NCBI RefSeq assembly: GCF_030070105.1 | Contig: NZ_JASJOO010000002.1 | Location: 1,302,001-1,366,000 of the forward strand | Direction: 5' to 3' | DNA: 64,000 nucleotides | Source: Bermanella sp. WJH001 | Lineage (GTDB): Bacteria > Pseudomonadota > Gammaproteobacteria > Pseudomonadales > Oceanobacteraceae | Part shown: positions 43,177-52,043 of the stretch, one piece after another | How the letters are laid out: each line of letters begins with the position of its first letter | Position numbering within the stretch: position 1 is the stretch's first letter | Position numbers and translations under genes: made by a program | Notes under the pieces: model-generated | The model's input: only the letters and a program-made list of their open reading frames with translations | What the model was told of the DNA's origin: nothing | The model's database searches: none

Positions 43177-44010
43177 ATGAACTTATCTAGCTTATTTGAT
43201 CACAGCCAAAACCTTCCTAATATCCCTAAGGTCGTACAAGAACTCATTCAGACCTTTAACCAGTCTGATTTTGATATGGATGAAATCGCAAAGAAAATCA
43301 GTCTTGACCCAGTACTCACCGCCAAAGTGCTGCGCCTTGCAAATTGCGCCCATTACGGTGTGAGCCGGACCATTTCAAGTACAACCGATGCTTCGGTATT
43401 ACTGGGTTTCTCAACCCTTAGAACCTTGGTATTAGCATCTGGTATTACAGGGGCCATGCAAAGCCCGCCTGGGTTTAATCGAAAAGAGTTTTGGCGAGAT
43501 AACTTCGCTGTGGCTGCCATTGCAAAGTGGATGGCGCCGTATTGCAAAATCAACCCTGAGACTGCATTCACCTGTGGCATGTTGCACAGTATTGGCGAGT
43601 TACTCATACAATTGCTAGCACCTCAGGAGGCCAAAAAAATTCACGCAGCGGTTGAAGCTGGGGGCAAGCTTGCCAGTGTTGAAAAATCCATGCTGGGTTA
43701 CACCTATGCCGATGTGGGTGCTGAGTTAGCGAAACGCTGGAAATTCCCAGATGAAATTGCAGATGGCATTCTTTACCACTGCCATGAAGATTTAGCTAAT
43801 TTAGAGCAACCCTTAGCAGGCTTATTGCATTTGGCATTGTATATTCATACTTGCCATAAAATGGGATTGTCAGCCGAAGAAATCTTAAAGGACTTCCCGT
43901 TGGATATTGCCAAGGCAATTGAAATGGATACTGACAAAGCACTTTCTGATCTTGAGAATGTAGATGGCATTGAATCCGGTATGGATACCTTATTGGAAGA
44001 TATCGCTTAA
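43177..44010 (+). CDS. HDOD-domain protein
   Basis: A 277-residue protein with an HDOD domain from about residue 10 to 210: SLFDHSQNLPNIPKVVQELI, MDEIAKKISLDPVLTAKVLRL, FSTLRTLVLASGI and FTCGMLHSIGELLIQ. HDOD domains occur in signalling proteins, often tied to c-di-GMP, but the metal ligands of true HD enzymes are partly lost, so it is probably a protein-interaction module. The open frame begins at 43066; the ATG at 43177 is the family-like start. It converges with the MFS gene, and the shared terminator covers the MFS stop. Confidence 0.88.
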   Translation: MNLSSLFDHSQNLPNIPKVVQELIQTFNQSDFDMDEIAKKISLDPVLTAKVLRLANCAHYGVSRTISSTTDASVLLGFSTLRTLVLASGITGAMQSPPGFNRKEFWRDNFAVAAIAKWMAPYCKINPETAFTCGMLHSIGELLIQLLAPQEAKKIHAAVEAGGKLASVEKSMLGYTYADVGAELAKRWKFPDEIADGILYHCHEDLANLEQPLAGLLHLALYIHTCHKMGLSAEEILKDFPLDIAKAIEMDTDKALSDLENVDGIESGMDTLLEDIA

Positions 44011-44031
44011 TATTTACAACCCCCTTCAACT

Positions 44032-44069
44032 AAAACCAAACAAGCTACCTAGGTAGCTTGTTTGGTTTT
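44032..44069. terminator. bidirectional terminator, perfect 38-bp palindrome overlapping the MFS stop codon
   Basis: AAAACCAAACAAGCTACCT and its exact complement meet at 44050/44051. The stop codon of the minus-strand MFS gene (44049-44051) and its last six codons lie inside the palindrome, so the hairpin is coding on one side. Confidence 0.9.
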
Positions 44070-45236
44070 ATGGTTTGAAAAATACCACCGTGCAATCATC
44101 ACTAACGCAAATATCAGCAGTGGTACTGCAATTAAATTCAGCGCAAACCAACCATAATTAAAAACAATCCAACCAGCCGACAATGACATCACTGCCTGTG
44201 TACTGAATACACAAAAGTCATTCATGGCCTGTACAGTAAAACTTTCTTGTTTGTCATATTGTTGAGATAACAATGTGGTGCCGCCGACAAACAAAAAGTT
44301 CCAACCTATGCCTAAACAGACCAAAGCGCTCCAATATCCCCAATAACTTTGATCTAAGATTGCAATGGTGATCGCCACACTCATTACAATTAATCCAAGC
44401 AGTAGCATGGTAAACAAACTGAACATTCTAAATAAAAATGGCGCAAATAATGATGGTATAAACATCGCCATAATATGGCTTTGAATCACCGTTTTTGTGT
44501 CATCCAGTGGGTAGTTTTGAATCTCGCTCATACTCACAGGGGTTGCCGTCATAATTAAACTCATGACACCAAATGCAACCGCAGCACTTGCAATTGCAGC
44601 TCCAATGCCGGGTATGGTAAATAAATTCAACCATGAACGCTTAAGGTAAGTAGGATCAGGGGCCGCATCAATCACGGCAAAGGGCATGACACTCAGTAAT
44701 ACTAATAAACCGACATGACACAGTGCCAATAAAATAAAGCTGCCACTAAATGACGTAGCAAATAAGTCTTTGCCCTGCATAGCAATCTCAGGACCAAGCC
44801 AAGCGGCTACTAATCCTCCTAACATCACGACACTGGCTGTGATAGCGACTTTATCAGCCGACACCCATTCAATTGCGGCAAAGCGAAACTGCTGCACAAA
44901 CGCCATGTGCATACCCAATAAAAAGATGCTGAAACATAGCCCGAAAAAATTCTCACCACGCACACTATAAAACGCCAGAATTGATCCTAAGATAGCGATC
45001 AACGTGGCGTAAACAAAACCACTGCGTCGCCCAATACGCTTCATAATAAATGCAGCTGGCATACTACTGACTGCGCCACCGACGACTAAAGCAGCAACGG
45101 GTAAGGTTGCCAATGCATGAGAGGGGGCAAACAATACACCTAAAAATCCCCCCACAAAAATCACTAAAGGGGCCGTCAGCATACCGAGGGCTTGTGCTAT
45201 GGCTATCAACCAAACAGGATACGGAATCGAAAACAC
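44049..45236 (-). CDS. MFS transporter
   Basis: A 395-residue membrane protein with about twelve helices, including LIAIAQALGMLTAPLVIFVG, LPVAALVVGGAVSSMPAAF and the loop signature MKRIGRRSGFVYA between helices 2 and 3, typical of the major facilitator superfamily. NPxR and periplasmic motifs give no substrate hint. The start is a GTG at 45236 with AGGAC upstream. It ends in the palindromic terminator shared with the HDOD gene, and a second terminator lies before its start. Confidence 0.87.
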   Translation of the reverse strand: MFSIPYPVWLIAIAQALGMLTAPLVIFVGGFLGVLFAPSHALATLPVAALVVGGAVSSMPAAFIMKRIGRRSGFVYATLIAILGSILAFYSVRGENFFGLCFSIFLLGMHMAFVQQFRFAAIEWVSADKVAITASVVMLGGLVAAWLGPEIAMQGKDLFATSFSGSFILLALCHVGLLVLLSVMPFAVIDAAPDPTYLKRSWLNLFTIPGIGAAIASAAVAFGVMSLIMTATPVSMSEIQNYPLDDTKTVIQSHIMAMFIPSLFAPFLFRMFSLFTMLLLGLIVMSVAITIAILDQSYWGYWSALVCLGIGWNFLFVGGTTLLSQQYDKQESFTVQAMNDFCVFSTQAVMSLSAGWIVFNYGWFALNLIAVPLLIFALVMIARWYFSNHKTKQAT

Positions 45237-45259
45237 TTAGACGTCCTTTAAAAATAAAA

Positions 45260-45279
45260 AAAGCATCTAATGATGCTTT
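45260..45279 (-). terminator. intrinsic terminator after the nitronate monooxygenase gene
   Basis: AAAGCATC-TAAT-GATGCTTT followed by T-rich sequence on the minus strand, about 77 bases past the nitronate monooxygenase stop. Confidence 0.75.
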
Positions 45280-45356
45280 ATATGTATTGAGTATGCCTAT
45301 TTTTTATTGGGTATCAAACTCAAGCTTAGACTAAGCAGGTGTCCTTACCCTTTTCA

Positions 45357-46388
45357 TTAAAAACGTGCGTGTAATTCACCACAACGGATCTCAGCCTGTT
45401 CAACGGTACGGTTGATAATCTCTTGCACGCTAGGTTGGTCATTAATTAAACCTTGGGTTTGCCCAATAAATTGCACACCTGTGTCTAAATCACCATCCAC
45501 TGTCGCTGCTTGAATTTTTTTGGTTGCCGCACCAAACAAGCTAAGCAGTTTTATTTTATCAAACTGCACAACTAGGCCTGCAAGAATAGTCGTAACCGGC
45601 ATGTTAGCAATTTTTGCAGCTTGTACGCTGAGTAGTGCCGCCTTTATAAAACTAATCGGCTTCTTCATGGCTTTTACCGATGCAGGGGTTTTCATCACCC
45701 GTGCATATAAGCCATCAAAGTTATTGCCATAAATGGTTTGATTTTCATCACGTTCAACCACGGCATCTTTGGTTTTTTGATGCAGCGGGCTTTCTTTACT
45801 GGTTGCAAAACGTGAGCCCATGGCAATACCATCCGCCCCGAGTGCTAACGCTGCTAGTAAACCGCGACCATCTGCAAAACCGCCTGTGGCTATGACCGGA
45901 ATATTTACTTTAGATGAAATGGCAGGCACCAATACTAAGGACGTGACATCGCCACCGTGAGCCGCAGCTTCGTGACCGGTAACCAGTAACGCATCGGCTC
46001 CAATTTTTTCAGCGCTTTTAGCATGTTTCTCAGAAACCACTGTTGCAATCACTTTACCGCCATATTCATGTGCCGCTTTCACGATCCAGTCGCCTTTTCC
46101 TAATGAAAAGTTGATAACGGGGACTTTTTCTTCAAGTGCCACTTTTGCATTATCGGTGGCACCAGGCATCATCAATGTGGCGCCAATACCAAATGGCTTG
46201 TCGGTTAACGTGCGAACCTTTCTGATGGCATCACGTGTTTGTTCTTTATTTAATGGCCCTGTAGCCAAAATACCCAATCCACCTGCGTTACTGACCGCAG
46301 CAACTAACTCAGGTGTGCTGATCCAGCTCATGCCAGGCAATAAAATTGGGTGCTCGATACCCAGTAATTCGGTAATTGGGGTTTTCAT
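45357..46388 (-). CDS. nitronate monooxygenase family protein
   Basis: A 343-residue FMN-dependent TIM barrel: ITELLGIEHPILLPGMSW, SNAGGLGILATG, ADALLVTGHEAAAHGGDV (with the catalytic His region), VIATGGFADGRGLLAALALG and ADGIAMGSRFATSKESP. This is the NMO/2-nitropropane dioxygenase class, which oxidises nitronates; other members act on unsaturated acyl chains, so the substrate is unproven. Its own promoter lies in the 250 bases before it. Confidence 0.88.
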   Translation of the reverse strand: MKTPITELLGIEHPILLPGMSWISTPELVAAVSNAGGLGILATGPLNKEQTRDAIRKVRTLTDKPFGIGATLMMPGATDNAKVALEEKVPVINFSLGKGDWIVKAAHEYGGKVIATVVSEKHAKSAEKIGADALLVTGHEAAAHGGDVTSLVLVPAISSKVNIPVIATGGFADGRGLLAALALGADGIAMGSRFATSKESPLHQKTKDAVVERDENQTIYGNNFDGLYARVMKTPASVKAMKKPISFIKAALLSVQAAKIANMPVTTILAGLVVQFDKIKLLSLFGAATKKIQAATVDGDLDTGVQFIGQTQGLINDQPSVQEIINRTVEQAEIRCGELHARF

Positions 46389-46532
46389 TTTATTCTCCGC
46401 ATTTTTAGGCAGTATAACCCTTGTAGTAAATTGAGAAACTGGCTTTAATGAACAAGTTATTAGCAGGAACTGACAATGTTTTTATTTTTAAACACTCAAA
46501 ATTCTACTTTTACTTCCCTCATGTGGTGGTTA

Positions 46533-46581
46533 CTGGCTGTTTTACGCTAGGTTTCACCATGCCTGGCTGTTCTATGCTAGG
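46533..46581 (+). repeat. imperfect tandem repeat, period 30
   Basis: CTGGCTGTTTTACGCTAGG (46533-46551) is repeated at 46563-46581 with two substitutions. It lies in the 251-base gap between divergent genes and may be a pair of regulatory sites or a chance duplication. Confidence 0.55.
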
Positions 46582-46639
46582 CAAAACACCTTACATTTAG
46601 CAGCCTTATTTAACTGACAGCATTAACAAGGAGCAGGCT

Positions 46640-47524
46640 GTGACATCACAATTTAAACTAGGGTTAGGCTTGGCATTAGTGGCAAGTTTTATGTTTTCAT
46701 TGAAACCCATTCTCATTAAAGAAGCTTATGCACTGGGTGCCAATAGTGAAGGCTTGATGGTATTACGGATGTGGTTTGCATTTCCTTTTTATTTGGCGTT
46801 GCTCATTTGGCAATATCCGCAATTAGCATCCAAAAAACGTTACATTGCATCCGCCGTTGCCACCGGTTTTTTGGGCTACTTTCTATCTAGTTATTTAGAT
46901 TTATTAGCGCTAGAAAGCATCAGCGCCCATGCTGAGCGAATTATTCTATACGCTTACCCAAGCCTTGTTGTTCTGATCAAAGCAGCATGGGATAAAAAGA
47001 TGCCATCTAAAAATGTGCTGTTTGCTGTAGTGATTGTGTATGCAGGGCTGATTGTACTATTGCCCGGTGAATTTACCCTACACGGTTCTTGGTTGGGTTT
47101 AATGCTTATGCTCAGCTGTGCAGTGACATTTGCTATCTATGTACTACTCAGCAAACCTTTAATTGAAAAACTCGGGGCGGGATTATTTACATCCATAGCC
47201 ATGGTGAGCTCGTGCTTATTCACACAAGTGAATTTATTGAATACGCCGATACAAGCGGTGTTAGATTATTCATGGAGTATTTATGGCTATGGCTTTGCAC
47301 TCGCATTTTTTAGCACCGTGATTCCAAGCTACGCCATGAGTGCCGCCATTGCGCGTATTGGTTCAGAGCGTACAGCCATAACCGGCACCACTGGCCCCTT
47401 ATTCACAACACTGTTAGCGGTTTGGATTTTAGGTGAAACCCTCACTGGGTTTCACCTAGCAGGGCTGGGACTGGTTATCTTAGGTGTATTTTTAATTAGT
47501 AAGCCAATATCGGCTATTAAATAG
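46640..47524 (+). CDS. EamA/DMT-family transporter
   Basis: A 294-residue membrane protein with ten helices in two EamA repeats (LGLALVASFMFSLKPILIK, LLALESISAHAERIILYAYP, AVVIVYAGLIVLLPGE, and second half LMLSCAVTFAIYVLLSKPLI, SAAIARIGSERTAITGTTGP). DMT exporters move amino acids, nucleosides or other metabolites; the substrate is unknown. The start is a GTG with AAGGAG upstream. Its last 8 bases overlap the end of the convergent BLUF gene. Confidence 0.88.
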   Translation: MTSQFKLGLGLALVASFMFSLKPILIKEAYALGANSEGLMVLRMWFAFPFYLALLIWQYPQLASKKRYIASAVATGFLGYFLSSYLDLLALESISAHAERIILYAYPSLVVLIKAAWDKKMPSKNVLFAVVIVYAGLIVLLPGEFTLHGSWLGLMLMLSCAVTFAIYVLLSKPLIEKLGAGLFTSIAMVSSCLFTQVNLLNTPIQAVLDYSWSIYGYGFALAFFSTVIPSYAMSAAIARIGSERTAITGTTGPLFTTLLAVWILGETLTGFHLAGLGLVILGVFLISKPISAIK

Positions 47525-47936
47525 CGGGAATATTCTTACTTAATTCTAAAGGCATTTGATAGGTGCTCTCGCCGTTCATTGTAAACGGATCAAAATCACG
47601 GGTTTGGGAATACTTTAGGTTTATCTCATCCGTGATTTTTTTCTCTGGCACAAATGCCATCTGCCAAGTGTCAAAGTCCCTGTGAAAAATTTGACTGTAA
47701 CCAAGCAAAATTATGCCGTCGTGGCGGGGGTCTTTTAAAATTCGATGGTAAGCATCATTCACCGCTTCTCTACTGCCTTCAATACACTGCAAGAAATACT
47801 TCCGATTAAAGCATAAGACACCTGTTATGTTTTGATCTTTATTTCGCTTACGTGCGGTTTCCAAGATATGGTCTATATCCTCGGTTTTAAAAACACTGGT
47901 CACTTTACTGCAATAGATTAAACGCATTAGATACAT
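47517..47936 (-). CDS. short BLUF-domain blue-light photoreceptor
   Basis: A 139-residue BLUF domain with little else. Counting from the ATG at 47936, the flavin-contacting Tyr is Y8 (LIYCS), Q50 lies in FLQCIEG and the semi-conserved Trp is in DTWQM, all as in PixD-type proteins. BLUF domains bind FAD and respond to blue light. No effector domain is fused, so it signals through protein contacts, as PixD and YcgF-partner systems do. The open frame extends seven codons upstream (MFKSGLV); a second ATG is possible at 47927. It converges with and overlaps the EamA gene by 8 bases. Confidence 0.88.
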   Translation of the reverse strand: MYLMRLIYCSKVTSVFKTEDIDHILETARKRNKDQNITGVLCFNRKYFLQCIEGSREAVNDAYHRILKDPRHDGIILLGYSQIFHRDFDTWQMAFVPEKKITDEINLKYSQTRDFDPFTMNGESTYQMPLELSKNIPAI

Positions 47937-48128
47937 GACTAGCCCACTTTTAAACACCTATATACTTTTCAGGTTAGACTAATTCCAAGGGTTTAAAGCG
48001 GTATATCTTAAGTCACTTATAAGCTTTTATTATATTCGAATCCTTTTCGTCATGAATTATGATCTATATAAGATCAGCATCAAGCTACCACTGAATTCTG
48101 GCAACGTTATCTTTTTCAATGCACAAAA

Positions 48129-48162
48129 AAAACGCGTTACCTTGTAAAAGATAACGCGCTTT
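48129..48162 (-). terminator. intrinsic terminator of the ilv operon
   Basis: CGCGTTA (48133-48139) pairs with TAACGCG (48152-48158), with an A run on the left (T on the minus strand), 19 bases past the ilvN stop. Confidence 0.82.
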
Positions 48163-48180
48163 TAATCAGCCTAGTGTTTA

Positions 48181-48672
48181 TTACAGGCTAAGTGTCTTCT
48201 CACCACGAGCGATACCAGATACACCTGTACGCACTGTTTCTAAAATACAGTTTGTACCAATGGCTTCGATAAACGCTTCTAGCTTATCGGTGGCACCGGT
48301 TAGCTGTATGGTATAAACGTTTGCAGTTACATCTACAATTTGACCACGGAAAATATCCGCAGTACGTTTAATTTCAGCACGTTGTGAACCTGACGCTTTT
48401 ACTTTGATTAACATCAGTTCACGCTCAAGATGCGCACCTTCAGTTAAATCAACCAGCTTCACCACTTCAATTAATTTATTTAATTGTTTAGTGATTTGCT
48501 CAATTACACGGTCCGGACCTGACGTCGTAATCGTCATACGAGACAACGTTGGGTCTTCAGTTGGCGCAACGGTTAACGTTTCAATGTTGTAAGAGCGCTG
48601 AGCAAACAAACCTACCACACGTGCTAAGGCACCCGGTTCGTTTTCTAATAAAATGGAAATTATATGTCTCAT
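48181..48672 (-). CDS. ilvN: acetolactate synthase small (regulatory) subunit
   Basis: A 163-residue protein with an N-terminal ACT domain ([46 protein letters not shown]) and a C-terminal ALS_ss domain. It binds valine or isoleucine and modulates the catalytic subunit. It overlaps the large subunit gene by one base (TAATG), so subunit ratio is set by coupled translation. Naming as IlvN or IlvH is interchangeable here; the small size and the pairing with IlvI favour the IlvIH type. Confidence 0.95.
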   Translation of the reverse strand: MRHIISILLENEPGALARVVGLFAQRSYNIETLTVAPTEDPTLSRMTITTSGPDRVIEQITKQLNKLIEVVKLVDLTEGAHLERELMLIKVKASGSQRAEIKRTADIFRGQIVDVTANVYTIQLTGATDKLEAFIEAIGTNCILETVRTGVSGIARGEKTLSL

Positions 48673-50396
48673 TAGGTGCGCTCCGTTTTACTTAACCACA
48701 TGTCACGCATGGTTCCCATTGGCACCTGCATTGGGTAAACATGTTCTTCTGGATCTACTGCTACGTTTACAAATACTAAACGGTCTTTGTACTTACCAAA
48801 GCAGTCATCCATAGCACCTTGAAGCTGGTCTTTGGTTTCAACGTTAATACCTACGTGACCATAACTTTCCGCTAACATGGTCCAATCTGGTAGTGACTCC
48901 ATGTAAGAGCTTGAGTGACGACCTTCATAGTTCATATCTTGCCATTGGCGAACCATGCCAAGATAACCATTATTTAAGCAGAAAATTTTCACAGGAATGC
49001 CGTACTGTAAACACGTCGACATTTCTTGAATGTTCATTTGAATCGAACCTTCACCCGTTACACACACAACCATTTCATCTGGGAAGTTTAATTTAACCCC
49101 CATGGCCGCAGGGAAACCAAAGCCCATGGTGCCAAGGCCACCAGAGTTGATCCAACGGTTTGGTTTATCAAACTTATAATATTGCGCAGCAAACATTTGG
49201 TGCTGACCTACGTCAGAACAAATATAAGCATCACCATTAGTGGCTTTCCATAAACCTTCAATTGCTTCTTGTGGTTTTAACAAGCCGTTGTCGTTTTTCT
49301 CGTACTCGCCGCCATGACGCTTGCGCCATTCTTCAATTTGTTTCCACCAAGACTCAATGGCTTTTTGATCTGGCTTTTGGCCTATCTCAGCGATGATTTC
49401 TAAGAAATCATCCAATACGCTATCCACTGGGCCGACAATTGGAATATCAACGGTTACTGTTTTAGAAATCGAAGATGGGTCGATATCAATGTGTACAATT
49501 TTCGCATCTGGGCAAAACTTGCTTACCGCATTGGTTACACGGTCGTCAAAACGAGCACCAATGGCTAGGATCACATCAGAGTGATGCATGGCCATGTTAG
49601 CTTCATAAGAGCCGTGCATACCCAGCATACCCAAAGACTGACGATCAGTAGCCGGGTAAGCACCTAAACCCATTAGGGTTTGGGTAATTGGGTAGTTTAA
49701 TTCACGTACCAATTTGCGCAGCTGCTCAGACGCTTGGCCTAATACCACGCCACCGCCTGAATAAATCATTGGGCGCTTAGCCGATAGTAATAACTCAACC
49801 GCTTTGCGAATTTGACCGCTATGGCCTTTCGCTGGGGGTGCGTAAGAGCGAATTTTTACTTTTTTAGGGTAAGAGAATTCATGGCGATCATTTGGAATCG
49901 TCATATCTTTAGGAATATCAATTACCACAGGGCCCGGGCGACCAGACGTTGCAATGTAGAACGCCTTTTTCACCGTATCGGCAATTTCGCTTGGGTGCTT
50001 AATGCTGAAGCTGTGTTTCACGATCGGACGAGAAATACCCATCATATCGGTTTCTTGGAACGCATCATCACCAATTAGATGGCTCATTACCTGACCGGTA
50101 ATCACGATCATAGGGATCGAATCAGTGAATGCAGTCGCAATACCAGTAATGGTATTGGTTGCACCAGGACCAGACGTCACCATTACCACACCAGGCTTGC
50201 CTGTAGCGCGAGCGTAACCGTCAGCCATGTGAGTAGCCGCTTGTTCGTGACGTACTAAGACGTGCTTGACCGCTTCTTGTTGATAAAACGCATCATACAC
50301 GTGTAACAAGCTACCACCTGGGTAACCATAAACATATTCAACACCCTCTTCGTGAAGGGAGCGAACTAACATTTCTCCGCCGGAAAGCATTTCCAC
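48672..50396 (-). CDS. ilvI: acetolactate synthase large (catalytic) subunit
   Basis: A 574-residue thiamine-diphosphate enzyme: N-terminal [23 protein letters not shown] (catalytic Glu nearby), [20 protein letters not shown], and the C-terminal TPP/Mg motif from [20 protein letters not shown] to [11 protein letters not shown]. It condenses two pyruvates (or pyruvate plus 2-oxobutyrate) in valine, leucine and isoleucine synthesis. The start is a GTG at 50396 with GAGAGGA at good spacing. A leader of about 265 bases with hairpins and a small Ile/Leu/Val-rich ORF precedes it. Confidence 0.96.
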   Translation of the reverse strand: MEMLSGGEMLVRSLHEEGVEYVYGYPGGSLLHVYDAFYQQEAVKHVLVRHEQAATHMADGYARATGKPGVVMVTSGPGATNTITGIATAFTDSIPMIVITGQVMSHLIGDDAFQETDMMGISRPIVKHSFSIKHPSEIADTVKKAFYIATSGRPGPVVIDIPKDMTIPNDRHEFSYPKKVKIRSYAPPAKGHSGQIRKAVELLLSAKRPMIYSGGGVVLGQASEQLRKLVRELNYPITQTLMGLGAYPATDRQSLGMLGMHGSYEANMAMHHSDVILAIGARFDDRVTNAVSKFCPDAKIVHIDIDPSSISKTVTVDIPIVGPVDSVLDDFLEIIAEIGQKPDQKAIESWWKQIEEWRKRHGGEYEKNDNGLLKPQEAIEGLWKATNGDAYICSDVGQHQMFAAQYYKFDKPNRWINSGGLGTMGFGFPAAMGVKLNFPDEMVVCVTGEGSIQMNIQEMSTCLQYGIPVKIFCLNNGYLGMVRQWQDMNYEGRHSSSYMESLPDWTMLAESYGHVGINVETKDQLQGAMDDCFGKYKDRLVFVNVAVDPEEHVYPMQVPMGTMRDMWLSKTERT

Positions 50397-50696
50397 CGTT
50401 TTTTCCTCTCATCCGCAAGCTCGCCTTGTGCGAGCTGGAAATTCATTGCAATAGGATTGTTTGACGCTAAACCATCGTCAAATCTACCGCACCGTACTGG
50501 CCTTGGGCCAGGATGTAACGGGTGATAAATAACTTGTAGTTATTCACCAAGATCAGCTGCATCTTAGGCAACCGATTCGAATTCGGCTGAACTGAGGTCA
50601 TCAGTCCAGAAAGATCACCAAAAGCCTTTACGGGGGTGTCCGTTGGAGGCTAAAAATTTGGGCTGCTAATTTTGACAGCACCACTCTTTAAGTCAA
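50397..50696 (-). promoter_or_regulatory. ilv leader with candidate attenuator peptide and promoter
   Basis: A minus-strand promoter candidate (TTGACT at 50691-50696, CAAAAT at 50669-50674, 16-base spacer) starts a leader of about 265 bases. It holds a 31-codon ORF at 50467-50562 (ATG to TAG) encoding MQLILVNNYKLFITRYILAQ and more, rich in Leu, Ile and Val, then hairpins, including AGCTCGC/GCGAGCT at 50418-50436 just before the ilvI ribosome-binding site. No T run follows a stem, so a classical terminator is not evident; the hairpin could instead hide the ribosome-binding site. The peptide has no known homologue to me. Confidence 0.4.
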
Positions 50697-50826
50697 GCCA
50701 AATCAGGCCTTATAGCCTTGATTTTGCTTGACATTTAATGCTTTGAGCACTCAGTGCTTTGCTTTTGTGCAAAAATCGTTAAAGTTGCTCTTTATTGAAC
50801 TTATAAACACAAAAAGAATTCACACT

Positions 50827-51273
50827 ATGCGCGTAATAACCTCACTTTTTACCTTGTTTTTACTGGCTTCTGCCCACGCTGGACAAGTTTACAAGTGGAC
50901 CGATGAAAACGGTCAGACCCACTTTTCACAGTTTCCACCAGCAACCGCCCCCGCTGAAAACATTGAAGTGAATGCACCAAAAGCCGCTAATTCTAAACAA
51001 GCCACTGAGCAGTTACAAAAAATGCGTCAACAGCTTCAAGAGCAGGTAGTCGATCGCACCACAGAATCTGAAGAAGAAAAACAAGCAGCAGAAGAAGCCC
51101 AGCGTATGGCAGAAAACTGCAAAAAAGCCAAACAACGTTTAACTGACCTTAAAAACAATGGTCGTATTTACAGAACATTAGAAAACGGTGAACGCGAATG
51201 GTATGACGAAAAGGGTCGTGAAAACCTCATCAAAGATGCGCAAAAGGATGTAACCAAGTACTGCTCTAAATAG
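50827..51273 (+). CDS. DUF4124-domain exported protein
   Basis: A 148-residue protein with a signal peptide (LFTLFLLASAHA) and the DUF4124 motif GQVYKWTDENGQTHFSQFPP right after it. The rest is a charged coiled coil (QLQKMRQQLQEQVVDRTT, EEEKQAAEEAQRMAENCKK). DUF4124 proteins are common envelope-associated proteins of unknown function. The frame is open 33 codons earlier, but the signal peptide sets the start at 50827. It is convergent with pgeF. The signal and the coiled coil suggest a periplasmic structural role. Confidence 0.83.
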   Translation: MRVITSLFTLFLLASAHAGQVYKWTDENGQTHFSQFPPATAPAENIEVNAPKAANSKQATEQLQKMRQQLQEQVVDRTTESEEEKQAAEEAQRMAENCKKAKQRLTDLKNNGRIYRTLENGEREWYDEKGRENLIKDAQKDVTKYCSK

Positions 51274-51305
51274 CCCTCAGCACCACAACCGGCAAGGCTG
51301 ACAGG

Positions 51306-52043
51306 CTAATCTGTCAGCCAAATACAACTTGCCATGCGCCCTGTGACACCATCGCGACGATAACTAAAAAAACGAGATTCATCCGTAAACGTACAAAACT
51401 CGCCGCCATAAACCTGCTTAACGCCAGCCGCCAGCAGACACAAACGAGCAAGTAAATACAAATCGGCCATCCACTTATTGGCATTATTTGATGGTTGGAA
51501 ACAAGCGGCATGAGCGGGGTTCTTAGCGGTAAACAGGTCTTTGACCTCTTGCCCTACTTCAAAGGCATCAGGGCCAATTGCAGGTCCTAACCAAGCCATA
51601 ACTTGATCAGCTTGATCAAATTCATCCACGGTATTTTCCAACACTCCGTCAAGTAAACCACGCCAACCTGCATGGGCTGCGGCCACTTGAGTGCCTTGTG
51701 TATTACAAAACAACACAGGCAAACAATCTGCTGTCATTACGGTACAAACTTGATTAGCAGTATTGGCAAAACTGGCATCCGCATCACACACACCTTTGTA
51801 GTTGGTTGCATGCATTACATGAGTACCGTGAATTTGGTTCAACCATAATGGCTGTGCAGGTAAATATTGCGCTAAACGCTGGCGATTGAGCTGCACATGC
51901 TCAATGTTATCCGCCACATGCACACCCAGATTCAAAGAGTCATAAGGGGCAAGGCTTACACCGCCCGCTCTGATCGTGCTGACACATTTGACGTTTTCAG
52001 GCGCGGGCCAGTTGGGCTGAATAAAATCCAATGCTTGAGTCAT
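51306..52043 (-). CDS. pgeF: PgeF peptidoglycan editing factor (YfiH family)
   Basis: A 245-residue protein of the YfiH/polyphenol-oxidase-like family: GGVSLAPYDSLNLGVHVAD, LNQIHGTHV, TADCLPVLFCN and AAHAGWRGLLDGVL, with zinc ligands His, Cys and His. It removes mis-incorporated L-serine from the peptidoglycan stem peptide, releasing UDP-MurNAc-L-Ser. It overlaps rluD by one base (TAATG). The rluD-pgeF pair is conserved in gammaproteobacteria. Confidence 0.93.
   Translation of the reverse strand: MTQALDFIQPNWPAPENVKCVSTIRAGGVSLAPYDSLNLGVHVADNIEHVQLNRQRLAQYLPAQPLWLNQIHGTHVMHATNYKGVCDADASFANTANQVCTVMTADCLPVLFCNTQGTQVAAAHAGWRGLLDGVLENTVDEFDQADQVMAWLGPAIGPDAFEVGQEVKDLFTAKNPAHAACFQPSNNANKWMADLYLLARLCLLAAGVKQVYGGEFCTFTDESRFFSYRRDGVTGRMASCIWLTD

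Noticed and set aside
50418-50436. Hairpin AGCTCGC/GCGAGCT as an intrinsic terminator of the ilv leader
   Set aside because: No T run follows the stem on the minus strand. It is more likely a structure near the ribosome-binding site.
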